From Plasmopara viticola (taxonomy: Eukaryota > Oomycota > Peronosporomycetes > Peronosporales > Peronosporaceae), in assembly GCA_001695595.3 (NCBI GenBank), contig MBPM02000018.1:620001-684000 (forward strand): 64,000 nucleotides of DNA, written 5' to 3'. The notes beneath the pieces are model-generated. The model was given only the letters and a program-made list of their open reading frames with translations, ran no database searches and was not told the DNA's origin. Position 1 is the first letter of the stretch; every line of letters begins with the position of its first letter. Shown one piece after another: positions 33,275 to 44,037 of the stretch. Both the position numbers and the translations under genes were made by a program.

Positions 33275-36200
33275 TAAAACCAAATAGTCAGATGTAGAGT
33301 CCATCGAAACTCCCACAAGATAAAGTGGTCGCGCCAGGACCAGAGAAGTTTTGCACTGGACAATGACCGCTGCATCGAGAGTTGTGTGAGTTGATATTTT
33401 TCTTTTTCGCTGTTGACATGGTAAAATTTTGCTTTTTTATATTCGAAAAACAAATGGAATGGTTACTAGTTAAAAAATGGCGACTTCTTTAAGCCTACAG
33501 AAATCTGAGCGATATAGTAGTGCCTTCACGAATACCTGGATATGCTGCTCAACAACATGTCGAGTTGTGCATTTTACAGAAGTGCACACATGGCTACTAA
33601 TGGTGAAGTCGGATATTTCTCTCGAAGCCGTACTCATGCTGTGAGAGTGATTAGTGATACCACAAGGCAAGTTTTATAATCGCTTTAGTTTTTGCTGTCA
33701 CACACATCATTTGTGACAGAAGATTGACGTCATATCGCACCCTGGCTCTCATCTTGCGAGGCTTGGTACCCGCTTTTGGTGAAACTTCGTCACTTACTGG
33801 TAAACACGTGTTATCCTTCTTGCCTTGCAAAATTGCTTTCAGAACTTTGCGGCCCATAATTTATGCGCTTTGTTTCTCTCGCTGTGCCTTGTTGGCCAAT
33901 ATGACTCGCTTGTGGAGCTTAATTATCCGCAATTCGCACCCACTTGTATAATTGTGTTATCACTGTGTCTCACAAACCTATGCTATTCGCTTCCAGAGCT
34001 TTGCGATTTGCAGCTGATGATGCTGTGCTACCGATTTTACAAGTAGATTATTCGTGTTTATAACTAATAATTTAGCTTCTGTGGCAGCTAATGCTGCCTT
34101 AAAATTAGGTATGGCATCGAGAAAGGTTTCAATGACGTCGTCACGTTTACCTTCGTGGAAATACCGGCACCATCGATACCTCTATATTTATTTGGGCGTA
34201 TACATGCCCAGGCTTCAATTTGGTGGATCTGAGCGCATAATAGGTTTGGCAACACGACTTACCTACGGGATGATTTAATTAACACGTATAACCTTACATC
34301 ACCCATCGATCGTGAGATTGTGATTTTCTAGCCACGAATAGGCCAGATTAGAGGTATATAAGGATGGTTGGCTGTCGAAATTCTCATACTTTACAGCCAG
34401 CTCTGTTTCAAATCTAAAGCCGTAATAGGTCATCTTATCAGCCAGTCGGATTAAAGCTTAAAATTGCTGCTCTCTCTTATTTGAAACATAAGCTAGTCTG
34501 TTCTAGCTAACTCCAAAGCGCACGAAGTTTGTTGACGCGCCAGGGTCCAACTTGAAATAGAATATTTGTATAATTCCTTTGCTGCTAGCTTCTCCTTTGA
34601 GAGCCGTAAATTATATTTACCAAACTCACATGTCACGTATTAACAAATACTTGTCATGAGAGCTTAATCAATTTCCATTGGGGCGCCCCACTTCCCTTCA
34701 AGAGCCGTAAGTTTATATTTACTGATCTCACATATCATGTATCGACACACACTTGTCATGAGAGCGCAATTAATTCCCAGTAGGGCGCCCAACTTATAGT
34801 TTAGTTCAGCATTTTCTGGCTCAAACGGCCTAAATTCTGCCATCGACTTCTAAAACTCTGCTCTAGACATAAGCGTACTTTGCCGACCCCCTTCATCACA
34901 CGCTGTTCTTGTATGCTGCAGCTAAAGAAGCAAATGCTGCTTTGCTCAGCAACGTTCAAATCTATTATGCTGTATTCGAAATAGCGTTCTCGCGGACAGG
35001 CTCTGCATGATGTTCCATTTCAAAGAGAGAATACAGAAAGCTTTGAGCGATGTTCTCTCGCAGTACCCGGGGATATCCTACGAAAAGGTTTACGTCGTCA
35101 CGAGTGACGATAGAACGTAAATTGCTCACTCTGTATGTCATCGGGCGTGGGCTTGGCGAGCATCGAACCAACTAAAGCAGTGTTTCGGGCCGACACAGCT
35201 TTCTCGGGCATTATTTACCATTTGTAACACCAAGTGACGCCTCGCATGAGGCGCTGATCCAGAATACACACAACTACACCCCCCTCTACCAGCTCGAGCG
35301 AGACAAAACCAAAACAAAATGACAATCGATGCTTTAAACAACGCTAATTTACGTGCAAGAGTTATCCACAGGTCCACAATACGCTAACGGGAGATCAATA
35401 AGCCACAAAATAGCTCTTTGCGGCAGCCTCGCATGATTTTATTGGCCTTGCTTGTGCAAGCCCATGCGAAGATAGGTTCGATTTGCTGATATACTTAAAT
35501 TATCACACTCGCCGCCGATAGAGGGCTTGAGCCCGAAAATAATGATCTATGTATCCGGTCATCTTGCTGATTCTATAGGCTGCGTAGGATTCTTCATTTT
35601 GCGGATTACTTAGACTGTATGGCGAAGATAAGAGTTTGACCATTGCGAATCTTGTATTGAGCACGTATTATGGGCCTCTGCAAAAACATTTAGAAAGATG
35701 GTATTACACGAGACACACCTGTTTTGCTACGGTTGCGCATCGCATTTTTCGTTGAAAGACTTCAGCCCTATCATACTGTACTTTTTTCGTATGTCTCAGG
35801 GGTGCATCTAGCGAGGAACCTCCCCGTCAATCCTGCAAGGCGAGGAATCCATCCAACCTAGTGCCCTGTGCACACGGGACAGTGTATATCCTTGGCGTAC
35901 TAAAGACGTGCTACTTCACCTAGCAAAGCAGAATCACACATTGCGTTTCATTAGAGCAGCTCAGTAGTCATCGGTAGGCCTGCTCAAGTGCATTAACTGC
36001 TTGACCGACTTCTCGTTGCTCTTTTTCATAATGCTGGAAAGCGTGGAAGAAGAAAGTCCGATGACTCAATCGTACTCCCGCATAGGACATACTTTACCTT
36101 CTCATCCAGAATATGCCGGATGTCGTCCGTGATCACGATCGGCTTCGCAAGAAGACCGTAATAACTCGATATAAGCAAGAAGCAAGCTGAATGAGTCGAC

Positions 36201-39200
36201 GGAGCTCAACTATAATGAGAATATCGTGTAAAGACAAGACGAAGGTAGCAGTACTTTGTTGAAGATCATGCGCAGCATCCTATCCGAAACCACTTAATGT
36301 TGATGCACGGCTTCTAATGAAATCATGACCATCAGCTTACATCCGGCAAGTCTTGAACTCTCGGTTTATATAAACCTCTTGACATTGTTTAGCACAATCG
36401 GCTTTTCGTCCACGCGTTAGCAACTATCTCCGCTTTGCGCATCTGCTTTTACACCTAATAAATGCACATCAAGGATGCCAAAGCACTAGCATTAGATTGA
36501 CTTGCTATTCGTCTCTTTGGGAAGTCGGGAGTGGTCTTGCATCGCGCCTACAGTAGTGAATGTGCTCATCCTCGATCGATCGTATAGTAAACATAGCTTA
36601 TTTTTGGGACGGACCACGTAATTTTTGTGATGGCTCGCTACAACTAGTCGCGCGATTTCCTTTTGTGTTGTCAGCGATAGTGTCACCATTGTCGCGGATT
36701 GGATCGTCATTGCAATCGGTAATATTGAGACGACTTTGTTTTCGGCCAAAATTTTCAAAGAAGATTTTTGTCGTCTTCGCACGGAAGGTTAAATCGGTCA
36801 ATGACACATCTGCAATTTGCAGCTACTCTTTTACAGTTTGTCCGAAAACTCATTCACACCGCCGAGTCTTACGTTGGAAATTTAATCTTTTAGTGTTTAA
36901 TCACGCAGTCTAGTCTTTTGGCATCGACAGTTTGCCTAATAACGCGCCTTGCTTAAGATTCTTCCTTTTGGTCCGATTCAGTCCTAGTTATCGACTCTTC
37001 ATTCAAAAGTCTGGGTATCAAGTCAGCAGGATGGAGGTGCGGCTGTGCCTGATGCTCTTCTATTGATATTAGACGACCAAAGTAATTCCCAAACACTCCA
37101 AAATGTACACTTAGCTCTACACAAGCCCACGAAAAGACTTGACAATAGTGCTTGCCGCTGAATCTGGCAAGCCTTTGAAGGCCTCAGGGGATCCCAAACG
37201 AGCTGAAGTGGGTTTTTATCTGAGCAACTTTTCGACCGCCTCGCAAAAATGAGCTGATTCGGTCAAAGAGTTGCGATAAGGCGCATTTCCGATAAGATTG
37301 CAAAGTCAATTAGTGGTAAATTCGTTTTTGTAGTTTGTCGAAGTATTATCGGCTATGGCCATCTAAGACTTACCCATTTCATGCGCATCCGTTGACGGCA
37401 ATTTAAGTGAATGTTCGGATTTTTAATTTTAGTTTTGGTTTAATGATCTCGGATCCATTACTCATGAATTGGCTAATTTTCCGCTTAGGACGAGTGCCTA
37501 GTCTTGCTCTTTTAGAAACGTTCCTTTAAGTGGAGTGCCACCGCCAGTCATGGATGTCCTCAGTCAAATAGTTGCTGGGCTAGCACTCGCTTTGCTGATG
37601 GTAAATATATGAGTGCCCAGCTTGATACTTCATCTCCTGTCTAAGAGAGTGCAAATGGCACGCAACCCTAAGCACTTGCTACCACTGGGCTGCTTTAGTG
37701 ACCACCTTATTCGCATTCATTCAAGCGAAATTGCTTTGCCCTAAGAGATGAGAACCTCAAGTTTTAACGGCTGAAGTTTGCTAGAAATGTTACCGCTGAA
37801 CCTGTTTAATGATATGCTGTCAAAGTGTGAGAGCATTAGCGTCGCTCATAGAGCTTAAGTGCCGTGACGGTTCCAGGGCACTTAATTGCAAGAAGCGCTA
37901 CAAACGCGACTGGTTTCTCAGGTTGGTAAGTCTTGTGAACGGTGCACGCTATGCGTTTGCCAGATTGGAGATGTGGCTAAATCCATTTTAAAAAATAGTG
38001 CGGGGTAAAAAAGGGAAAATCTATTTACATAGATGTAAGACTGATTCTTAAGTGACTTTAGGCCTTATGTCATCACTCAGAACTTTGCACAAAAGAGATG
38101 TGCAGATAGAAAAACACTTAATTGATGACCAACCATGCATCCCTGGCCGAAATACTCAGCAAAACGCCATCTCAATGCGAATTCGTTTGGTGTAACGCTT
38201 ATGCTACCTTTAACTTTTGATAAGCAACAATTTACTACCCCAATTCCGGCAATTATTTTTTACGCTTTGGTATCGTGTAGTATGCAGATCTTACAATTGA
38301 TGGCACGTTGACCAGTGCGCACTTAACCCCACCAATCTTTTAAGAATACTTTAGGCGAAAGCCGACCATCGGCTTCAAAGCTCGCTTTCAATGTATGACG
38401 CTTTACTTCATTGTGTCTAACACATCTTATTTAAGTAAAAAAAACGTGCGTCCGTCTACTCATCATAAAAATGTCATTTGACCTGGCAATGCATAGATTT
38501 TAGTGTACAAAGCAGATCTGCTTTATGCGCTTGCCTCCACTGCACCAATATACTTTACTAGCGAAATGATTACATTTATTCAGATCCATGACTACACTAC
38601 ATTTAGACTCTCTGACTGGCTGCAGTGTGATTGGCTTTATTGGTAATACAGCTTTAACATCGGCTGATAACAATATGATTGTTGTTTTAATCATTTATGG
38701 TAGCCCATGGCAATTAAATTCACCACGCAAATGGCGCTGTGGCCAGCGGCGGCCAAAGGAATAAGCTGCACTGGAAATTCACGACCATTCAGCAAAAGTT
38801 TTAAAACAGCATATTTGGTATATCTTACGCCTGACCGACGAGTATAGTGAACCCACAGACATGTTTACGGCTGCATGAACTAAGTATAAGCACATATCCG
38901 GCTTTACGATTACTCTTTGCATAGTTACGGCTAGAAAGTGATGTGTATCTCGCTCAATGGTTTAATGCTCTTTTTACTATTGTTTGGCTCTAAAAATAAT
39001 ATACTTCCAGCATGCGTGAGTTTTTCTATGAATAAACTTTATCGTATTTACAATGAACAAAGTGCTTAAGTATGTATATTGCAGTAAATTATGTTCTCAA
39101 TGCCTTCCGAAACAAGAAATTGTTATTATAAAATAGAATTATCCTGATATGCAAAGGCAAAAAATATCTTCGAACAAAATGACGCTAAGAGCTCAAATAA

Positions 39201-40811
39201 CGATTGCCGAAGTAAATTTTCGAGTAGTCACAAGTAAAGACTAGGGACGAAGTACTACGAACGAAATTGTACACATGTGGAATACTGCTGCCATTTTTTT
39301 TTATAATTCGAGAGGGTCTTCGTAGAAGAACGGCAAATAGACAAGTTGTAGATCGTATTCGACTGCGCAATATACGCATGACCAAGTTGTATCCTCAGGG
39401 GTGGTGCTTTTCACCGAGATTGTGATTTGATGGATAGAAGTGGGGTTCGCTACTTGCTGCCTACATTAATATTGATCAAGAAAATTGTATGTTGTGTCGA
39501 ATAAAGTATGTAGCAGAACATTCTAAACACAAAGGTCAATGCAAAAGTATCGCTGTATAGTTTTTGCTGCTTCTGTCCGAAGAAGGCCCTTCGCGCGAAT
39601 GCCATTTGGACCCATACGACCGAACTTTGCTCACACCGTTCAACGATACACGATTCCTTGTATAGACCTTTATAAGGGATGATTAGGCTCTATCTGCGAA
39701 TGCTACTTAAACGGCCAAATCTTATCAACAGCGTGCGAGAAGTACGTACGAGCTGTGCGTATTGTTTAGAGTCTCCATGAACGGCTGAGAATCATTACAA
39801 AGACGTAAACGGCTTTATATTAGTACCGGGTTGGTCAACAAAAGCACAGCTATCCACTCGATGGACGCCGTTGATCAATCTAAGGTAGTTGCCGGACTCA
39901 TCACGGACGCGTAAGAGAGTTTTCATTGTTTATAGGGGCCCTCTATTCCAGTTTTCTGTCGACTTTGTGGGCAACGCAATTACTCCAAGCAGCGCATCGA
40001 AAGGTTCAGTACCTAGGATACAAGAGATCGGACCTTTTTAAAGAGTGAAGAAATATTTTACGAGGCATCTGAGTAGCTTAAATCGCTTTAAAGAAGTTTG
40101 TGCAAGTTCGCTTCGTCGAATATGCATCGAATAGAAAGAGCAAATCATTTGCCGTCAAATGGCGCAAAAAGCAAATGATCGCACATATGTAAAATGGCAT
40201 GACCATGCGCCACAAAAATAGCAAAGTCAGCGCGATGAAAAGTTAATAATCGATGGCGATGACATGCACGATCGTACATTGCAGGTCTCTTCCTCAATGC
40301 TCTCCGCTGTTGAGGGTCACACAATTTATTAAAACGCCGTACACGATAAAATGTGCGAACGTCGTAAATCGATAGATACTCTAGGAGAATACCATGACCT
40401 TTGTGCATTCAATGAATGCTCAGAAACCCTTTCAATCAAGCCAACGACCCAACATTGTGGCGCTTGGCTCACGTCAAGGGTATCTCTATCAATGTATAAA
40501 TAGTGCGAAAAAAAAGCCAAAATATGCGTCTAGACTCGGTAATTTTGAAATCCAGCTCTGCAGTTCATTGTGATTTGAGCATTAAGCCAGAAACGACACC
40601 CACGACGAAACAAATCAGGTAAAAATGGTGGTATCTAATCTACTTCCGTGACGTCGTTACAACTCGTTTCACCCAGAGATGGGCGGAGGTGTGGTGTCTC
40701 GACCGATCGGAGGAGTTGGACGCTGCTACAGTGCGTCGCACTCGCGTAAACTCTGTATGATCAATTTAATCAATATTTTAATTTTTTTGTTTGTTTGACG
40801 TTGAGGTAGCC
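33275..40811. other. Gene-poor region with weak coding relics
   Basis: About 7.5 kb without a gene I can support. Minus-strand frames at 33651-33857, 34965-35171, 36598-36807 and 40145-40408 have protein-like composition, and the last contains LEYLSIYDVRTFYRVRRFNK, loosely F-box-like, but each is under 90 codons and unconfirmed. They may be decayed genes or element fragments. The last 200 bp before 40812 form the presumed promoter of the first pyruvate kinase gene. A tandem duplication at 34.6 kb is listed separately. Confidence 0.45.
34593..34797 (+). repeat. Imperfect tandem duplication, about 101-bp unit
   Basis: Two adjacent copies, 34593-34694 and 34695-34797, share GAGAGCCGTAA, TTATATTTAC, CTCACAT, ACTTGTCATGAGAGC and GGGCGCCC blocks in the same order with period 101. 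They differ at many positions, so the duplication is not recent. Confidence 0.9.
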
Positions 40812-42329
40812 ATGTCGGGAGCACTGGGACTGAGCCAGCAGGGGGTCGAGCTCGAGAATATCATGCGTAGCGTCGAGGGCGTCGAGCGCAAGACGCGTAT
40901 CTTTTGTACCCTCGGCCCCTCTTGTTGGACGGAAGAGGGACTTGGCGAGCTCATTGATAGCGGAATGAACGTCGCACGCTTTAACTTTTCCCATGGTGAC
41001 CATGCGAGCCATGCCGAGACACTCAATCGCCTTCGTGCGGCACTGGCGTCGCGCTCGCACAAGAACATTGCGATCATGCTCGATACCAAGGGGCCCGAGA
41101 TCCGCACGGGCTTTTTGGCCAATAAAAACAAAGTGACGATTCAAAAAGGCTCGACGCTGGAGCTGACGACCAAGTATGAGTTCCTTGGCGACGAAACGAA
41201 GATTGCGTGCTCGTATCCAGAGCTACCTCAGTCCGTCCAAGTGGGTGGCTTGATTCTCGTCGCTGACGGCTCGCTCGTGCTTACGGTCGTGGAGATTCAC
41301 GACGACAGCGTGGTATGTCGTGCAAAGAATACTGCGGTCCTTGGTGAGCGGAAGAACATGAACTTGCCTGGCTGCAAAGTCATGCTCCCGACGCTCACGG
41401 AGAAGGATGAGGATGATTTAGTGAATTTTGCGCTCGTGTATGGCGTGGACTATATCGCGGCTTCGTTTGTGCGTACGGGTCAAGACATTGACAACATTCG
41501 CCACGTCCTTGGTCCTCGTGGTCGTGCTATCAAGATTATCGCCAAAATCGAGAGTCAGGAAGGACTTGAGAATTTTGACGAGATTTTGGCCAAGACGGAC
41601 GGGATCATGGTGGCTCGTGGGGACCTTGGGATGGAAATTCCACCCGAAAAGGTGTTTTTGGCTCAAAAGATGATGATCCGTAAAGCCAACATTGCAGGGA
41701 AACCCGTCGTGACTGCCACGCAGATGCTTGAATCAATGATTAAAGCCCCGCGACCGACTCGTGCCGAGTGTACGGACGTGGCCAATGCCGTCCTTGATGG
41801 TACAGATGCCGTGATGCTATCGGGTGAAACGGCGAATGGCGACTACCCTGCGGAAGCCGTGGCTATGATGTCCAAGATCTGCGTGCAAGCCGAAGGTGCT
41901 ATTCATTACAACGAGCTGTACCAAGCTCTACACAACTCGGTACTCGACACGTATGGCCAGATGGATACACTCGAAGCCATTACGTCGTCGGCTGTGAAGA
42001 CAGCGATCGACATTAATGCCAAGATGATTGTAGTGCTGACCGAGTCTGGTAACACTGCGCGTCTAGTGTCGAAGTTTCGTCCTTCGATGCCTGTATTGGT
42101 GCTCACGGCGTTGGGCGTAACTGCTCGCCAAGCCGAGGGGTTTAACAAGGGCGTGACTGCGCGCTGTATGGGCTCAATGATTGGGACGGACTCGATTCTT
42201 TACCGTGCCACGGACCTAGGAAAGCAGTTTGGCTGGGTGAAGTCAGGGGATAACGTTGTTGCTTTACACGGTATGGTGGAGGCCCGCTCAGGCTCGACCA
42301 ACATGCTGAAGGTGTTGACTGTGGAATGA
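40812..42329 (+). CDS. Pyruvate kinase, copy 1
   Basis: Cytosolic glycolytic enzyme that converts phosphoenolpyruvate and ADP to pyruvate and ATP. 505 residues, single exon. I chose the ATG at 40812 (MSGALGLSQQGVELENIM) because it aligns with the second copy; codons upstream lack an ATG. Signatures include IFCTLGPSCW, MNVARFNFSHGDH, MLDTKGPEIRTGF, ADGSLVLTV, IIAKIESQEGLENFDEI (active-site Lys of family signature), MVARGDLGMEIP, KPVVTATQMLESM, PRPTRAECTDVANAVLDG and VMLSGETANGDYPAEAV. The C-terminal regulatory domain is complete. It faces the second copy 1.7 kb away with a PHF5A gene between them. No transit peptide is evident. Confidence 0.97.
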   Translation: MSGALGLSQQGVELENIMRSVEGVERKTRIFCTLGPSCWTEEGLGELIDSGMNVARFNFSHGDHASHAETLNRLRAALASRSHKNIAIMLDTKGPEIRTGFLANKNKVTIQKGSTLELTTKYEFLGDETKIACSYPELPQSVQVGGLILVADGSLVLTVVEIHDDSVVCRAKNTAVLGERKNMNLPGCKVMLPTLTEKDEDDLVNFALVYGVDYIAASFVRTGQDIDNIRHVLGPRGRAIKIIAKIESQEGLENFDEILAKTDGIMVARGDLGMEIPPEKVFLAQKMMIRKANIAGKPVVTATQMLESMIKAPRPTRAECTDVANAVLDGTDAVMLSGETANGDYPAEAVAMMSKICVQAEGAIHYNELYQALHNSVLDTYGQMDTLEAITSSAVKTAIDINAKMIVVLTESGNTARLVSKFRPSMPVLVLTALGVTARQAEGFNKGVTARCMGSMIGTDSILYRATDLGKQFGWVKSGDNVVALHGMVEARSGSTNMLKVLTVE

Positions 42330-42906
42330 GTAAATAGCTTTACGCGGCCTGTTAAGAATCAGTGTTGAGGCAAAACAACGACGAAGAAAAATGAACGTTA
42401 ATAAAATCTATGTAGCTTTGGTATTGAAAACAGTACTCGCTTTTATTTTCTTTGTGAGAATGCAAGAGTTTAGTGTGAGTGGCATCTCAAGACTTAGCGA
42501 CAGCATGAGTGGGGCAATGGCGAGCGAGTAGATTGATAACTACCAACTTTGTCGGCCACAAGGTCCAATATGAGCGGCATCTATAAGCTTTAAATTGTTT
42601 AGATATACCTGCCCAGTATCTTATGAGCTTATTGCAAAGGCAAAGGAGCTAGAGGTAAGTTGCCAAGCGTATTACTTTTGATGCGGAAAGCTTCAAAGCT
42701 TTTTATCATACTTTTTTACGCAAAAGAAGTCGAAAACAGTAGTATATTGTTCCTCTGCCCTCCCGTCTGCATGACATTCGCATGCAAATGAATTTGTATC
42801 GTTCGCTCTGAAAGAAACATGATAGTTTTGTAATCGTTGTATTTAATATACTCACTCTACCCACAAACGGTGCTTGCAATGCTGCCGACTATAAGGAACC
42901 ACGCGC
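42330..42906. other. Intergenic region between pyruvate kinase 1 and PHF5A
   Basis: Convergent 3' regions of two genes; AT-rich, no gene or repeat of note seen. Confidence 0.5.
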
Positions 42907-43239
42907 TCAGCGCTTTTTGAATCCATACTTTTTGCGCTCGTAGAAAAGGTCTGTTTTAGATGTGCCCAAGTTTACAATCTTAGGGCAACCATCGCGATCT
43001 TTCTCCAATTGCGTACACTCCCGACAATAGTAGGCATCCGAGATGCCGGGCCCGCCGCAAATGACGCAGCGCCCCTGGTACGACCCATAGTTACACTCGT
43101 CGCAAATGCGCACCAATGTGCACGGACGCACATACGAGTCACAAATCACACACTTTCCGTCGTCTTTTTCGCAAAGGCGACCAATTGCCACACCCGGCTG
43201 CTTCCGGCACATTACGAGATCAGGATGATGCTTTGCCAT
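42907..43239 (-). CDS. PHF5A: PHF5A/Rds3 splicing factor (SF3b subunit)
   Basis: Small zinc protein of the SF3b complex of U2 snRNP that helps recognise the branch point. 110 residues from the ATG at 43239 ([20 protein letters not shown]), the length and start of the family; an in-frame ATG seven codons upstream is not conserved. The sequence is nearly identical to animal and plant orthologues, including [35 protein letters not shown] and [12 protein letters not shown]. One zinc-ligand position differs: LCEKDDGKC here against LCEKCDGKC in human and Arabidopsis, where the fourth residue of this CxxC pair is Cys. No intron. A weak Inr-like GCTCAACAACCATTC lies just before the start. Confidence 0.97.
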   Translation of the reverse strand: MAKHHPDLVMCRKQPGVAIGRLCEKDDGKCVICDSYVRPCTLVRICDECNYGSYQGRCVICGGPGISDAYYCRECTQLEKDRDGCPKIVNLGTSKTDLFYERKKYGFKKR

Positions 43240-43359
43240 ACTTGAATGGTTGTTGAGCAAAATAATTTAAATTCCGCAATAGTCTGATATTAATATTTTC
43301 TGCTTTTGCTACTCAAATCGATTATAATGAATACAGCTTTGTAATTTATACATACCTCG

Positions 43360-43402
43360 GTATGCAAACTGGCATATATACTATGTATACCAGTTTGCAT
43401 AC
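43360..43402. repeat. Short palindrome (hairpin)
   Basis: GTATGCAAACTGG at 43360-43372 pairs perfectly with CCAGTTTGCATAC at 43390-43402, with 17 bp between. It abuts the longer inverted repeat that starts at 43401. Confidence 0.9.
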
Positions 43403-43492
43403 GAGCTTTTGTGGGGTACTTCACCGCTATGTATTACATACATATACGTATTACATACATACATAGCGGTGAAGTACCCCACAAAAGCTCGT
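43401..43492. repeat. Perfect 33-bp inverted repeat around a TACATA-rich loop
   Basis: The arms 43401-43433 (starting ACGAGCTTTTGTGGGG) and 43460-43492 (ending CCCCACAAAAGCTCGT) are perfect complements over 33 bp, separated by 26 bp made of TACATA/TATACGTA steps. It could be a foldback/MITE or a young local inversion. Perfect arms imply a recent origin or ongoing conversion. Confidence 0.95.
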
Positions 43493-43566
43493 GGCTCCAT
43501 AAGCATAATAGTACTCGTAAGCATAATGTTCTTTTTTGACAAGACGACTAGACTTAAAGTCACACT

Positions 43567-43640
43567 TTATACGTGGCTCAGTGGTTGAGCATCTGTCTTG
43601 TAAACCGAAAGTTGTTTCACTGTCAGTTGGACTAGGAAGC
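43567..43640 (+). pseudogene. tRNA-Thr(TGT)-like fragment, degenerate
   Basis: TGGCTCAGTGG is a perfect pol III A box. The D stem GCTC/GAGC closes around AGTGGTT, and an anticodon stem-loop TCTGT-CTTGTAA-ACCGA (4 of 5 pairs) carries TGT as anticodon. No proper T arm or B box (GTTCGANNC) follows, and no acceptor stem can be closed. It is a tRNA relic or the head of a tRNA-derived SINE. Confidence 0.55.
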
Positions 43641-44037
43641 TTACAATAGCCTCTGAACCTACTGCATGCATTCGCGTGTCGATGCACACGCTGCAGGGGT
43701 CCGTTTTGAGTCTATTGTCGTACTGGTAGTATTTTTACCGTGCACCTTATACCCGTTAGCTAGCTTTCGAGAATTTGTCAGATACGATCTTACTGCTTTC
43801 GATCTCCCTTAAGATAACATTCTGGACATAGTATAGTGCTGTCTTTCAGGATTTCGACTACCGAATACTGTACATTAAGTAGCAATACTATTATTTAAAT
43901 AGTAACACCTTTAACTGCTTCAAATCTTGCACTCGATCATCCCAAAATTTTTTAGAAAAGTAAGCTTTGCACAAGACGTCTTCATTGATACTACTTGGCG
44001 TTGCAAGAACTCGGCGAATTAGCCGCCTTCTTGCTGT
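43641..44037. other. Intergenic region before pyruvate kinase 2
   Basis: About 400 bp downstream of the second kinase gene. No gene recognised. It could be the body of a SINE if the tRNA-like fragment is its head, but no A-rich tail or flanking duplication was identified. Confidence 0.4.

Noticed and set aside
42907..43260. Longer PHF5A with seven extra N-terminal residues
   Set aside because: The family starts at MAKHHPDL; the upstream ATG is not conserved.
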